Translations under genes and position numbers: made by a program
Part shown: positions 1 through 10,102 of the stretch, piece after piece
How the letters are laid out: every line of letters starts with the position of its first letter
Numbering within the stretch: the stretch's first letter is position 1
Notes under the pieces: model-generated
Seen by the model: the letters and a program-made list of their open reading frames with translations, nothing else
What the model was told of the DNA's origin: nothing
Database searches by the model: none
DNA from: Zonotrichia leucophrys gambelii
Lineage: Eukaryota > Chordata > Aves > Passeriformes > Passerellidae
Assembly (NCBI RefSeq): GCF_028769735.1
Contig: NC_088173.1
Location: forward strand, 63,635,921 to 63,699,920
Direction of reading: 5' to 3'
DNA length: 64,000 nucleotides

Positions 1-1440
1 ATATTGCAAAATCTGAGCTCACAATAGGTCAGAGATAACATACCAACCCCTCCTTATGTTTTCAATACCAAGATTTGGGTTCTCAAAATTATTCTTGCTT
101 TCCCAAAACAGCCAAAGATAGAACATCCAATTGTTATGAGAAAGCTGCCTGAGAACTGATGTACAAGGCTCTCAAGGCCTTCATGTTTGTCACTTTTACC
201 TGTAATTAAAAACAACCTGAGAACCTCTGCTGTTCACAGAAACAGGCTGTGAGAACCTGCTCCTCACAGCTGCCTTCTAAGCCATCCCTGAAAAAATCTC
301 CAACATCTTTGCTACTCTTTTGTCCTGGCAATTCCTTCCTTTGACACCCATACATGGTCCCAGTGTGGGAACTGAAGCCACCAGTAAAGAAGTGGGAGGT
401 AAGCAGTTCTCCTATGAACTCTTCACAGAGAGTGTGCTCTTGTACACATCTGGCAGGTGAGTATCTTCATGTTCAGACATTCACATTTTAGACAACTGAC
501 TCTAAATGCCGTGGTAGCAGTAAAGGGAATCTAGTCACACTTCTCTCTGAATTTGTGACCTCCTACATCTGTGGCTGACTGTGTGAAAAGGAGGTAAGTT
601 CTTCTGAGAGAACAACCTAGCAATCAAGCTGTGCCTCTTGGGGAAAATTTCCAGTGAATTTATTGTGATGCCCTGCCTCCTCACCTTTTCCACCAACTGA
701 TCTGCTGCTGTGGCATTACTCCATCCATACAGAAGGTCTGTAGTCAAACCTGGAAGAGGCTACTACCAAACTTGAAATATACCATATAGTTTAATGAGAC
801 TTTTCCATAGTCATTCTCCCTAAAATGTCAGAATTTATGCACAGTTAAGTCATTCTGATTTGACATTTCCTCCATGCAGAATGAAGAATAAATGAAACAT
901 TTCAGATTCAATTATGTGGTGACTGTCAAAATATACTGAATTTTAAGAGTTGACCAGTGTGCCCAGTTACTCAGCTTTCCAAAATTGAGTTAATGTTAGT
1001 GTTACCAGAAGAATGATTGCATTTGTTGAATTTTATGGCCTAAGGCTCAAAATCTCTACCAACTACTATTATCGTTTATACTAAATGTAGCCAATACATA
1101 TTATAATTTTGCACAGAATTCTCTACATAATGACCTCGTCTGCTTGTAGAAATAGACTTGCAATGAGATGCAGCATCACCGTTATGAATTTTCTGGGTAA
1201 ACTATATTGAATAAGTATGCAAATACTTCTGTCTACTCCAGTGGAAAATTATATTTAAAAATAAAAAGGTATTGTGTTGAAGATACTGTTTTCTTAAAAA
1301 CAAACAAAAAAAAACCCAACTGAAACAAAAGGTGCTTTTACTATGCACATATGCTCATACAAAAAAATAAAGTTGAGTTGTACAATTTTCATGTTAATTA
1401 AGTACATGTCCATATTACCAATGTGATATATTTTCCTTCA
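1..1440. other. Intergenic/intronic DNA, nothing recognised
   Basis: No repeat family or gene was recognised. A 70-codon minus-strand open frame at 535-747 is hydrophilic and lies in slightly GC-richer sequence, but it has no motif I know and its flanks are full of stops. It could be part of the same old retroviral insertion as the RT relic that follows, since downstream pol sequence would fall here on the minus strand, but I see no RNase H or integrase motif to support that. Confidence 0.5.
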
Positions 1441-1862
1441 GAAATTCACATATGCAGGTTTGAGGGGTAAAACTGCCCAGTGGAATCTTTGCAACGGTTC
1501 CTGCATATTTAAGCTGGGCGCTGAAAAGGCAAATTTTGGTGTGCCCTCTGGGCTCAGAGAAGTTGTGGAAAAACAATCTTTCAAATCAATGATTGTCAAA
1601 TGCCAGTTTCAAGGAATCATGGTAGATGATGGAGGCCTGGCTGCAGGGCTCCCACGTCTTCCATGGCTGCATGTGTTTCTCTGGGATCATGCAGCAAATG
1701 CCACTTGCCGCCTCTTTTCTGAATGACAAATACAGGAGAGTTCCACAGGCTTGTGGAGGGGACAATACGTCCCTCTTGCAATTGTTCATTAACCAGGTTT
1801 TTTAAGGTGTGCAATTTTTCAGCTTTCAGGGGCCACTGACCTACCCATACCAGTTCATTAAT
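1441..1862 (-). pseudogene. Endogenous retrovirus pol fragment (reverse transcriptase, class II/ERVK-like), broken
   Basis: This is a decayed piece of a retroviral reverse transcriptase. On the minus strand, from about 1862 downward, the frame reads VGQWPLKAEKL, then EGRIVPSTSLWNSPVFVIQK, then GKWHLLHD and GALQPGL. These are the family's N-terminal fingers-domain motifs. After frame changes near 1620 the reading resumes in another frame with IDLKDCF, the motif-A region that carries the first catalytic aspartate, followed by a degenerate FAFS stretch and QEPLQRFHW. The YxDD active site (motif C), thumb, RNase H and integrase are absent, so only about 140 residues of a much longer protein remain. 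At least two frameshifts and an in-frame stop just upstream (1866-1868) make it non-functional. The PSTSLWNSPVFVI and ALQPGL wording points to alpha/beta-retrovirus-like (class II) elements. No LTR or primer-binding site was found beside it. Confidence 0.85.
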
Positions 1863-3784
1863 TTTCTAGGTCAGTTTCAGGATAGTGTGCAAATCAGCGA
1901 CCCCTACAAAAAATCAGACCCTATTCTGACTCCCATCTGTGAGAGCATGTCATGGCCCCATAATACCATGGAGATTTGCAAAACAAGAGGTTTAATAGTA
2001 GCAGGACCTACAGGACCTTCAGGACCTACAATTTGGATGAAATATTTGCTTTGAAAGCCAGTACTGCTCCCCTCAATACCAGTGAATGCTTGGGGAACTG
2101 CAGTAAATGGCCATCTCAGGGGATACTTAGCTTATGAGATGACCATGACATCCCTTACCCTCCTTTACTGAAAAACTACCATCTCACTCATTGTACCATA
2201 TAGTTTTTTAGGACTATTGATCTATATGCCAATCTTCCTACTAACAACTTTAGGGATTTTTTTTTCCTATAACCTGAAGATAGAACACAGCATTTCAGAT
2301 CATTCTAAGTTCTTGCTAACTAATAAACCATGTATAACATGTGATGAATATATATGCCAAGACCATGGCCAGCTAGTTTTATGCCAAAAGAATTTAAAGA
2401 TTTTCAGCAACATATCATTGTGCATTATGGAAAGATTGTATGACTATATGCAGTGCAGGTAATAAAAATACAGAAAAATAACTGTTCTGTCAAATTTACA
2501 GCCATTTTTACTTAAAATCAGCATATATATTTTGTAGCATTGTGCTAGTATAACTGACTGTAATACGTGTGTGTGAGGGAGAGACATGTCCCATTGCCCA
2601 TTGAGATCTGATTCAGTTGCAGGAGAGCCTAATCTGCCTTCATCAATTTAAAGGCAGAAATAGTCTTTGGAATGTATGGAATGGTGACAGACATGCTGAT
2701 GTAATCATGTAACTGGTAGCAAAGCATGCAGTACAAAGTGGATAAAGTATGAAATGCTTTTTATTACCTGCTGCTGATATTCTCTTGTAGTTTGAGTTTA
2801 AAGCCTATGGTATATGACAATACCAAAAATAGGCCATATAATGACTGAATGAAATATATAAATCTCGTCCATTTTTTCATGTTCTATAGGTTTTGGGTGC
2901 TCCATAACTTCAGCTGCTATTGCCAGTTTATGTTCCACTTCATACTTCTTACTTGCAGCATGTCATCTTCAGAGGTCCTTTCTTCTATTCTGTCACCACA
3001 GGCATCTGAAAAATGTTTTTCCACAATAAAAATAATTAGCATACCAATTAAGAAAGTATTCCTTATGATATGTCTTGGTTTGGAAAATTACCAGCGTGTC
3101 CTTTCCATACACTTCCTTCTGTTCTCGCCAGGCAAATAAAGGCATTATCCACTGGGACAAGAAAGAAATCTGTGACATCAGTGAAACAAACTGTCTTTTA
3201 GGAGGTAAATTGGGCACACAAACAATGGAGGCATTTTTATTTTTATGATCTGGCAGTAACAAAATTAAGATCTTTGTACAGAGGCAAAAATCTTTCCCAG
3301 GATGGCTGATGTGATGCATCATTGCTATGACATATTGGAAAGAGCACTTTTAGCCGCTTGCCCTGATTTTACCAGCTTGTGTGTGGGGGCACGTTTCCCA
3401 CTGGAGCAACTGAATCATCTAATGATAAACTGTACATATGAAATCTCTGTGCTACCTATCATAACCTAGGAGGAGATCTGTGGTTTTAATTCCTACCCAT
3501 TTTCAAATTCAAGAAGAGGATTTTATTTCTTTTTTGAGCTGTTACCTTTTCCTAATGAATTGTATTGCCTTGAGTGTGAATATAAGCTAGAAAAAGTGCA
3601 TACCAATCAAAATTAATAAAGCCTCAAAATTAATAAATCAAATAACTTTATCTTTTCTTTAATTATCACTAATAAGTTAATTAATGGCCTTTTCTCAAAG
3701 CTACAGTTTTTAACAAAAATGTCATTACATCTCCTTTTTACTATTACCCAGCTTTTTCTTTTGCAATTTGTACCATATTTTGAG

Positions 3785-3900
3785 GAAACAACCAAAACAA
3801 AACAAGAAAACTAACAAAAACAAACAGAAAATCCAAACAAACATACAAACAAACACACAAAACCCCCTAAACCCAAACAAAAGCAGCAAATAAAAAAAAG
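3785..3900. repeat. A-rich low-complexity tract
   Basis: About 115 bases made almost only of A and C, with AAAC and CAAA units repeated imperfectly and ending in an A8 run near 3892-3899. It could be the decayed tail of a retroposed sequence or a simple low-complexity expansion. No retroelement body was recognised on either side. Confidence 0.7.
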
Positions 3901-4309
3901 CCTGTCAATATTTCAAATAAAAAGACCATAAAATGTGTGAAAAATACATAGTTCAGAAAAATGTAAGCCACAAAAGCATATATAGGGAAACTTTGTAACT
4001 GGGAAAACATTTTAATTGCACTCCTGTGACAGGTAGGTGGCATGAGCCACACCTCTTTCTACCAGATAAGGACAGGGTTAAGCACATCTAACTTCTTTCA
4101 GTGCTGCTTGACCTCCTCTCCTGCACAAAACCTTTTACTTTTTTCTCACAGTGTATAACATAAGGATTGTCCTTGCTGTTGTAACCATTGCCCATTTAAG
4201 GATCTGCCTTTCAAGTACTAAAGTAATTAAAGAAATTTATTCCAAGATAACATATAAGGAATTAATCTTTACTGTAACCCCATTCTGATCCATCAGACTG
4301 AGTACCTAA

Positions 4310-4324
4310 TTTTTTTTTTTTTTT
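4310..4324. repeat. T15 homopolymer
   Basis: Fifteen consecutive T. On the minus strand this would be a poly(A) run, but no retroposed gene was recognised next to it. Confidence 0.9.
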
Positions 4325-4697
4325 GTAATGTTTAAGTAGCTCATCATGAGGCTGAAATAACAGCATGAAGTAAAGATATTTTCAGCTGCTGGTTAGGATT
4401 TTTTTCCTATACTATAAAGGACTCCCTGGCATGGTTCTCAGAGGAGATATTGCTTTTAAAAAACCTGCAAGGCACAAGATAATGGCAAAGTCCAAAACAA
4501 AAATGATGGAATGAGATGAAGCTGAAAATGGAAACAAATGCTATTTTGGTAATTTGGCTTTTGAGGATTTTTACTTTCAATTTATCCAATGCTTGATGAG
4601 GATAAAAAATTCTATTGAATTGAATATATTTGCTTTGGAACAAAAAGAAAATATTTCATGTGCTGCCAGAGGATCCTAAACGTAGGAGAAATAGATA

Positions 4698-4739
4698 ACA
4701 AATTGGTGACAGCAGGTTACAAATTGGTGACAGCAGGTA
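4698..4739. repeat. 21-bp tandem duplication
   Basis: Two adjacent 21-base units (4698-4718 and 4719-4739) containing CAAATTGGTGACAGCAGGT differ only in the last base. Near-identity suggests a recent replication-slippage duplication. Confidence 0.95.
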
Positions 4740-5654
4740 TGCTATCCTAACAGTGCAGATTTAACAAATCACATTTTATGTTCACTTTTCTGAAGTAAGT
4801 GCTGCCACTGTAAAAGAAATAAGTGAACCTTACTCTTGTCCCATAGATTTTAAATTGTGTTGTGTACCTTGGAAATAATCCATTCCCAGTACATATTTTT
4901 TTCTGGTCAGTGGGGCTCAAATCATGTTTCATCTTGTCTTTTACAATTCTAGCATGAACACTGGTGTTCAAGTTTACAAACGATCTACCTTATAAAAATT
5001 ACTAGTATGAACACATGATAACATGATTTACTAGAAAGCAAGTTTTAAATTGTGTTTGAGAAATCTTTTAAATTAAGTACATAAATATCATTTGATGTAT
5101 ATTTTAATTCATAATTATTATAAGAATTGTTTTAGTGCTTGTGAAGATAAATAGGCTAAAAGCAATTGAAAATTAAATCTTATCTACAGACTATATATAG
5201 CTCCAATTCCCTTAAAATTATTCTTCAGACTATAGATGTAGAAACAAAATTAGTAAGATGACATGTGGTTTTGTCTTGTTTATATAGAATGATTTTTTTA
5301 ATATGGATTATCATCTGCAAAAAATTAAGGAACGTACCTTTTACTAAGTGCTTAATCTTTATACACCTAATGAGCTATGGTCCTGATTGTAAGATGATTA
5401 GTATAATCTTATTGATGAACCATTCCGTGTTTTTACCTCTATATGTATTACGCAAATAAAATGTTCAAGAATTTTTAGCAGGTGGTATTGCAAAATAGTA
5501 GATGCTCCATTGTGTCTCTTCTTTGGAAATAGAAAAAGGTATTCATGACAAATATAAACAAATAAATTCAGGATTCATCATTGGATTAAAAAAATCCTTT
5601 TGATGAACCTTTTCTTTTAAAAAGAAAAAAGTTTCTATAACAAATCATTGTGTC

Positions 5655-6108
5655 CTAGAATAATAGACTAGTTCGAGTTGAAAGGGCCTTTTAAAGGTTA
5701 TCTAGTCCAAACCCTCTGTGGTGAGCAGGATCACCTTCAATTAGATCAGGTTTGTTAGACCTTCATTGAACCTGACCTTCCAGTGGGTGTGGATAGGGTA
5801 CCCACAACCTCTCTGGACAACTTTGTTTCAGTATCTTACCACACTAATTGTAAAACAAAGAAACAAACAAACACCGCCCTCAAAACACCAAAACCCAAAA
5901 AAAAACTTAAATTGACCTTCTTTTAGATTAAAACAATTACCCCTTGTCTTAACAGGCCCTGAAAAAAACCTGTTCCCATCTTTCTTATAGACCCTCTCAA
6001 ACTGCTGAAAGGCCACGTAGGGTCTCCCTGGAGTCTTCTCTCCTCAAGGCTACAGCCCCAAGTCTCTCACATATTCCTCATACAAGAGTTGCTCCATTCT
6101 AGGATCAA
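5655..6108 (-). mobile_element. CR1 LINE, 3' end fragment
   Basis: Reverse-strand CR1 sequence. The element's 3' end is at the low-coordinate side: AGAATAATAGACTAG corresponds to the family's AGAATCATAGAATGG end read on this strand, followed by GTTGAAAGGGCCTTTTAAAGG. Conserved CR1 blocks follow: ATTACCCCTTGTCTTA, TTTCTTATAGACCCTC, AGGGTCTCCCTGGAGTCTTC and GTTGCTCCATTCTAGGATCA. The corresponding protein-coding end of ORF2 is destroyed. An A-rich insert replaces a short internal piece (separate entry). It is probably continuous with the CR1 piece beginning near 7410. Confidence 0.88.
5856..5908. repeat. A-rich insert inside CR1
   Basis: About 50 bases of A/C-rich sequence (AAACAAACAAACACC, then AAAACACCAAAACCC and A9) sit where the CR1 family normally has a T/A-balanced block of about 20 bases. 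CR1 similarity resumes on the far side with CTTCTTTTAGATTAAAAC. The tract therefore arose or was inserted after the CR1 copy landed. Confidence 0.65.
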
Positions 6109-7409
6109 AAAGGGTTATTACAGCTGTTCCAGAATACAGGGCAGCTTTTTGTCTGGGGAGAGTTTTCTCTCATCGTGTTCTTAGGGTGATATGCAGAGGA
6201 GTCCAGAGATGGGATCTCGGTGAGGGTTATTCCAGCAGGCACAACATGAAGCCAGTGCACCAATGGAACCTCTGGTTCAGCTCAGCATCTTGCTGTTAGA
6301 ACAACACTGAAACTGGGGTTTGTTTGCAAACCTATCCGTAAAATGTCAATTGTCTGGGGACAGGGCCATTTCTTACATCACCTCTTGTGTATTTACACTG
6401 AGAACAGCAAGGTCTTGATGTCACTTGGAGCCACAGTGAAGTAAAACTGACAAATATTTGCAGTTGAGCTGATGCATTTACCTAAGTATTTCTGTTTCAG
6501 ATTTGTCTTCACATTGCTTACAAAGAAGATCAAGAAAAAGGGAAATTGTATGTACCTTTCCCCTCCATTACATCATCACTGCCAGACCCATAAACTTCTG
6601 GAGATTTCAGGATTTAGAAAAGGATCTTCTAGTACAGGTAGAAATTATGAAATTAACTGTGCTTTTTAGGAGATCCTTTATGCATTTTTGAAGATAATTA
6701 TCAGCTGGTTTAACTATCGTTTCTTGTTGCAGTGCACTGAATCAGTTATCACTATTGGCCTAGGATGGTTTAATGGTCTTACGAGCAAGTAAAATGGAGA
6801 ACTGCATGATTATTCTGTAACTAGTTTGATCTCAGCTTCCATAAAAATTTAAAACTTTCAAGCTGCTTTCAAATAGTACACATGCTAGTACTTAAATTAT
6901 GATCTAAGGGGACTTTTTTGTTTACTAGTGTCCAAGATGTTTGGAAAATGGATTCCAAAGGGAAAAGTACTCATTTTTGTACATATTATACACCTACTAT
7001 TCTCTATATTTGGCACCTATCTACTTGTCAGACCAAATAAATCTAATTCCCTAACACACATGTAAAAAACTAGGTAAGTGCTTTGAATTATTTTTAAAAG
7101 CATCATTAAAGTTAATCTATGTCTGTGCTCCTTCTGCCGCATGAATCATGCTAAAAATGGTCTTTCTAGTTTCCAATTTCACACTAATGTGTTAATATCT
7201 ATGGAAGACTAGTTTTGTAAGAGTTGTCAAAACTTATGGTAGACACAGTTCAATGTTGTACAGAATTTAACCTTTCCTTTGGCATTCCTTGGACGTGTTC
7301 CCAAACGCAGCATACCTTATTTGTACTTTTACTGTGTATTAGCATCTTGAACGTTAATGCTAAAATATACACCTTCAAAACATTTCTAAGGATTTGTGCT
7401 GAAAAAAAA
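6109..7409. other. Non-CR1 sequence between two CR1 halves
   Basis: About 1.3 kb without recognised element or gene. It begins with a moderately GC-rich part (6110-6330) and becomes AT-rich. The flanking CR1 pieces are on the same strand and nearly adjacent in the element, so this block may be a later insertion of an unrecognised element. I do not see clear LTR ends or terminal inverted repeats. Confidence 0.45.
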
Positions 7410-7900
7410 CCTGTCTCAATATCTTTCTTCTAGTGAGGGGCCAAAACTGAGTACCAGATTTGAGTTGTGGCCTCATCAGTGCCAAGTGCAGGGGAATCCC
7501 TGCCCTGCTCCTGCTGGCCACACATCCTGACACAGGCCAGGATGCCACTGGCTCCTTGGACACCTGGGCACACTCTGGCTCATGGTCAGCTGCCTGTGGA
7601 CCAGCACTCCCAGCTCCTTTTCCTCTGGCAGCTTTCCAGCCACTCTTCCCCAGCCTGTAGCACTGCCTGGGCTTGTTGAGACCAGAGCAGGACCTGGCAG
7701 GGGCCTTGTTGAATCTCATAGCGTTGGCCTTGGCCCACCAGTTTGTCCTGTTCAGGTCCTTCTGCAGAGCCTCTGTGTTCTCCACAAGATCAACACTCCC
7801 AACCAACTCAGTGTCATCTGTGAATTTCCTGAGAGTGCACTCAAAACCAGATCATTCGTAAAGATATTAAACAGGACCCAATACTGAGCTCCTGGATATT
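7410..7900 (-). mobile_element. CR1 LINE, ORF2 C-terminal region, decayed
   Basis: Minus-strand CR1 ORF2 relic. A 143-codon frame runs through it (7375-7806) and preserves the family's order: EALQKDLNR, then WAKANAMRFNKA, then CYRLGKS, then VASRSRAGIPL and MRPQLKSGTQFW. In live CR1 these residues lie between the reverse transcriptase and the C-terminus. Several family residues are changed and the frame does not join a complete RT. The high-coordinate edge reads AAGATATTAAACAGGACC and CCAATACTGAGC, again CR1. The lower edge meets the missing neighbour of the 5655-6108 piece. GC content is visibly higher than the surroundings, as expected for CR1. Confidence 0.88.
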
Positions 7901-8977
7901 ACTGAATTTATAGATTGAATAACTGCAATACTGAATGCTTCCTATATATAAACTGTATAATTAGATGGAAAAAATATTTTTAAAGGCAATTCCATCGTTT
8001 TTTGTAATTTTTGTCAATTAAACAAGAAGGATTAGATTCCTTAAAATTACCTTAAATTCAAAATGGAGCCACTTACTCTTGTTTACAGCTGGGTTAACAG
8101 GGCACTTTATACAGAGGGAAGAGGAAGGGAAAAAATAATTTTCAACCATTAAAAAAGATCTAACGATAGGGAATCACTAAAGATAGGGAAAAGTGACATG
8201 GCAAAATTGTAGATAAATACATAATAATTTTCAGTCTTCACAATGATAAGTTCCAACCAGTGATTATAAGTATAGGTCACTGAAGAATGTGGTGACATTT
8301 AATTTTATGTAGACAACAGCACTACAAAACACACTTGGAGGATTTTGCCCTTCAAAACATGTCTTTCTGAAGTTATGCCATTCAGGACAAAAAATTCCTA
8401 CAGAGACTGTTGACAAAAGCTTAAAAAATATACTGATAATACATTAGCTGTCTAAATAAAGACAAACAATTGAAAATTAAATACTGAAAATATTAAGCTG
8501 AACATGAAAAATATTATGTGCTCAAGTTTTTTGTTTATCTTTGTTAAATTTACATATATCTGTGTGCTGATAGCCACCTAATGAAAAAAACCAAAATAAT
8601 AAACCACAGAAATATGTCATTTGGGGGGACAAGCAAGAAAATTCTTACAAGCATGGAATACCAGAACACAGAGCAGAAAGAAAAATGTATTTTTTTAAGT
8701 TTGTATTATTAGAAACTAATAAGTTCCTTATAATAAAAATCTAATAAATATTTTGAGAAATTTAAGCATATAATCCTGTTTACTTTTTTCCTCTAATGAA
8801 TGTAGGCAGCAAGTTTTACAAGATACCAATTACAAGTGATGAAAAGGACTAATCATTACATACCTCCTGTTTGAGGAAACAAAGCCATGTTGTGAGCACT
8901 GTTGCCACAAGGGATCAAGAAGATGAGCTGTTCAGTACGATTGTCAGAAAGAAAGCTCTTCTGCACAGCTAATAGAT
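7901..8977. other. Intergenic/intronic DNA, nothing recognised
   Basis: AT-rich sequence with many short A and T runs and no open frame, repeat family or RNA gene that I can support. Confidence 0.5.
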
Positions 8978-9272
8978 AGGACTGTCACTTTTTACAAGGG
9001 CATGTGATGACAGGACAAGGGGGAATGGTTTTAATCTGAAAGATAAAGTTTAGAGTAGGTGCTAGGAAGAAATTCTTTACTTTTAGGGTGAAGAGGCACA
9101 GGTTGCCCAGAGGTGCTGCACATGCTCCATCCCTCAAAGTGTACAGGCCAGGTTAGATGGAGCTGTTAGCAACCTGGTTTAGTTAAAGGTGTCCCTGTCC
9201 AGGGGAAGGGCATTGTAACTAGATGATCTTTAGTGTCCCTTCCAACCCAGACCATTCTGTGATTCCATGATT
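8978..9272 (+). mobile_element. CR1 LINE, 3' end fragment
   Basis: Plus-strand CR1 3' fragment. It begins in the stretch TTTACAAGGGCATGTGATGA, continues through GACAAGGGGGAATGG, GGAAGAAATTCTTTAC, CACAGGTTGCCCAGAGG and AGATGATCTTTAGTGTCCC, and ends TTCCAACCCAGACCATTCTG plus TGATTCCATGA, the family's characteristic 3' terminus with its short repeat. It is 5' truncated, as most CR1 copies are. Confidence 0.92.
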
Positions 9273-9302
9273 ATTTTACTGTGGAAAGGCTGCATGAGTT
9301 GA

Positions 9303-9345
9303 TAGTGAAAGGTGAGAAAGTGAAAAGTGAAAGTAGTGAAAGCAT
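9303..9345. repeat. Imperfect AGTGAAA tandem repeat
   Basis: AGTGAAA and GTGAGAAA units recur five to six times with slips. This short purine-rich microsatellite sits between two CR1 fragments, directly after the 3' end of the first. Confidence 0.75.
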
Positions 9346-9397
9346 TAGGACACAATTATAATAATGCAGTGAATCAATGGCTCCATCTATGTAATCA

Positions 9398-10102
9398 CCA
9401 ACTACATGAAGCTCAACAAGATAAAGTGCTGGATTCTGCACCTGGGGGAGACCAATGTTGGGCTCCCCAACAGACTGGGGAATGAGGTGCTAGAAAGCAG
9501 CACCATGGAAAGGGACCAGGGGGTGCTTGGTGGCTAATTGAACATGAGGCAGCAGTGCCCTGGCAGCCAGGAGGAACAACCCTGTCCTGGGGGGCATCAG
9601 GCACAGCATGGCCAGGCAAGGGAGGGGATTGTCCTGCTCTGCTCTGGGCTGGCGCTCTGCTCTCATCTCCAGTGCTGGGGGCAGTTTTGGGCACCACAAT
9701 GTAAGAAAGATATAAAGCTATTAGAGAGTGTCCAAAGGAGGGCAACAAAGATGATGAGGGACCTTGAGGGGAAGCTGTGCAAGGAGTGGCACTTGGTCTG
9801 TTCAGCCTGAAGGAGGCTGAGGGGAGACCTCACTGCAGTCTGCAGCTGCCTTGTGAGGAGAAGAGGAGGGGCAGACTCTCTGCTCTGTGGTGACCAGGGA
9901 CAGGGCCTGAGGGAATGCCCTGAAGTTGTGTCAGGGGAGACTTGGGCTGAATATTAGAAAATGTTTCATCCATCTGAGGGTGAGTGGGCACTGGAACAGG
10001 CTCCCCAGAGAAGTGATCACAGCAGTGAGACTGACAGAGTCCAAGAAGTGTTTGGGCAATGCTCTCAGGCACATGGTGGTCCTTGGGGATGGTGCTGCAC
10101 AC
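9398..10102 (+). mobile_element. CR1 LINE, ORF2 C-terminal fragment, 3' truncated
   Basis: Plus-strand CR1 relic. Frame pieces preserve the C-terminal part of ORF2 in order: NYMKLNKIKC, WILHLGETN, then [40 protein letters not shown] and, in a different frame, GHWNRLPREVITAV. Stops and frameshifts interrupt it near 9534, 9810 and after 9900. Unlike most copies it lacks the usual 3' terminus: similarity stops near 10102 after the block TCTCAGGCACATGGTGGTCC, so the end was deleted or is too decayed to see. It lies in the same orientation as the CR1 at 8978-9272 but represents an independent copy, because it restarts upstream in the element. Confidence 0.9.

Larger units (their letters stand above)
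1863..5654. other. Intergenic/intronic DNA with low-complexity tracts
   Basis: No gene recognised. The stretch contains an A-rich tract at 3785-3900, a T15 run at 4310-4324 and a perfect 20-base core duplication at 4698-4739, each listed separately. A 109-codon minus-strand frame at 2993-3322 shows no domain, has AT-driven composition and overlaps other open frames, so I treat it as chance. Confidence 0.5.

Noticed and set aside
2993..3322. 109-codon minus-strand frame
   Set aside because: No recognisable domain, overlaps a plus-strand frame and lies in AT-rich DNA. Length alone is not convincing.
6097..7433. TTCTAG at both edges of the block interrupting the CR1 as a target-site duplication
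   Set aside because: CR1 similarity continues past both TTCTAG copies into the block, so they do not sit at the true breakpoints. A 6-mer match is weak evidence.
7460..7887. Plus-strand frames of 62-101 codons
   Set aside because: Antisense shadows of the minus-strand CR1 ORF2 relic.
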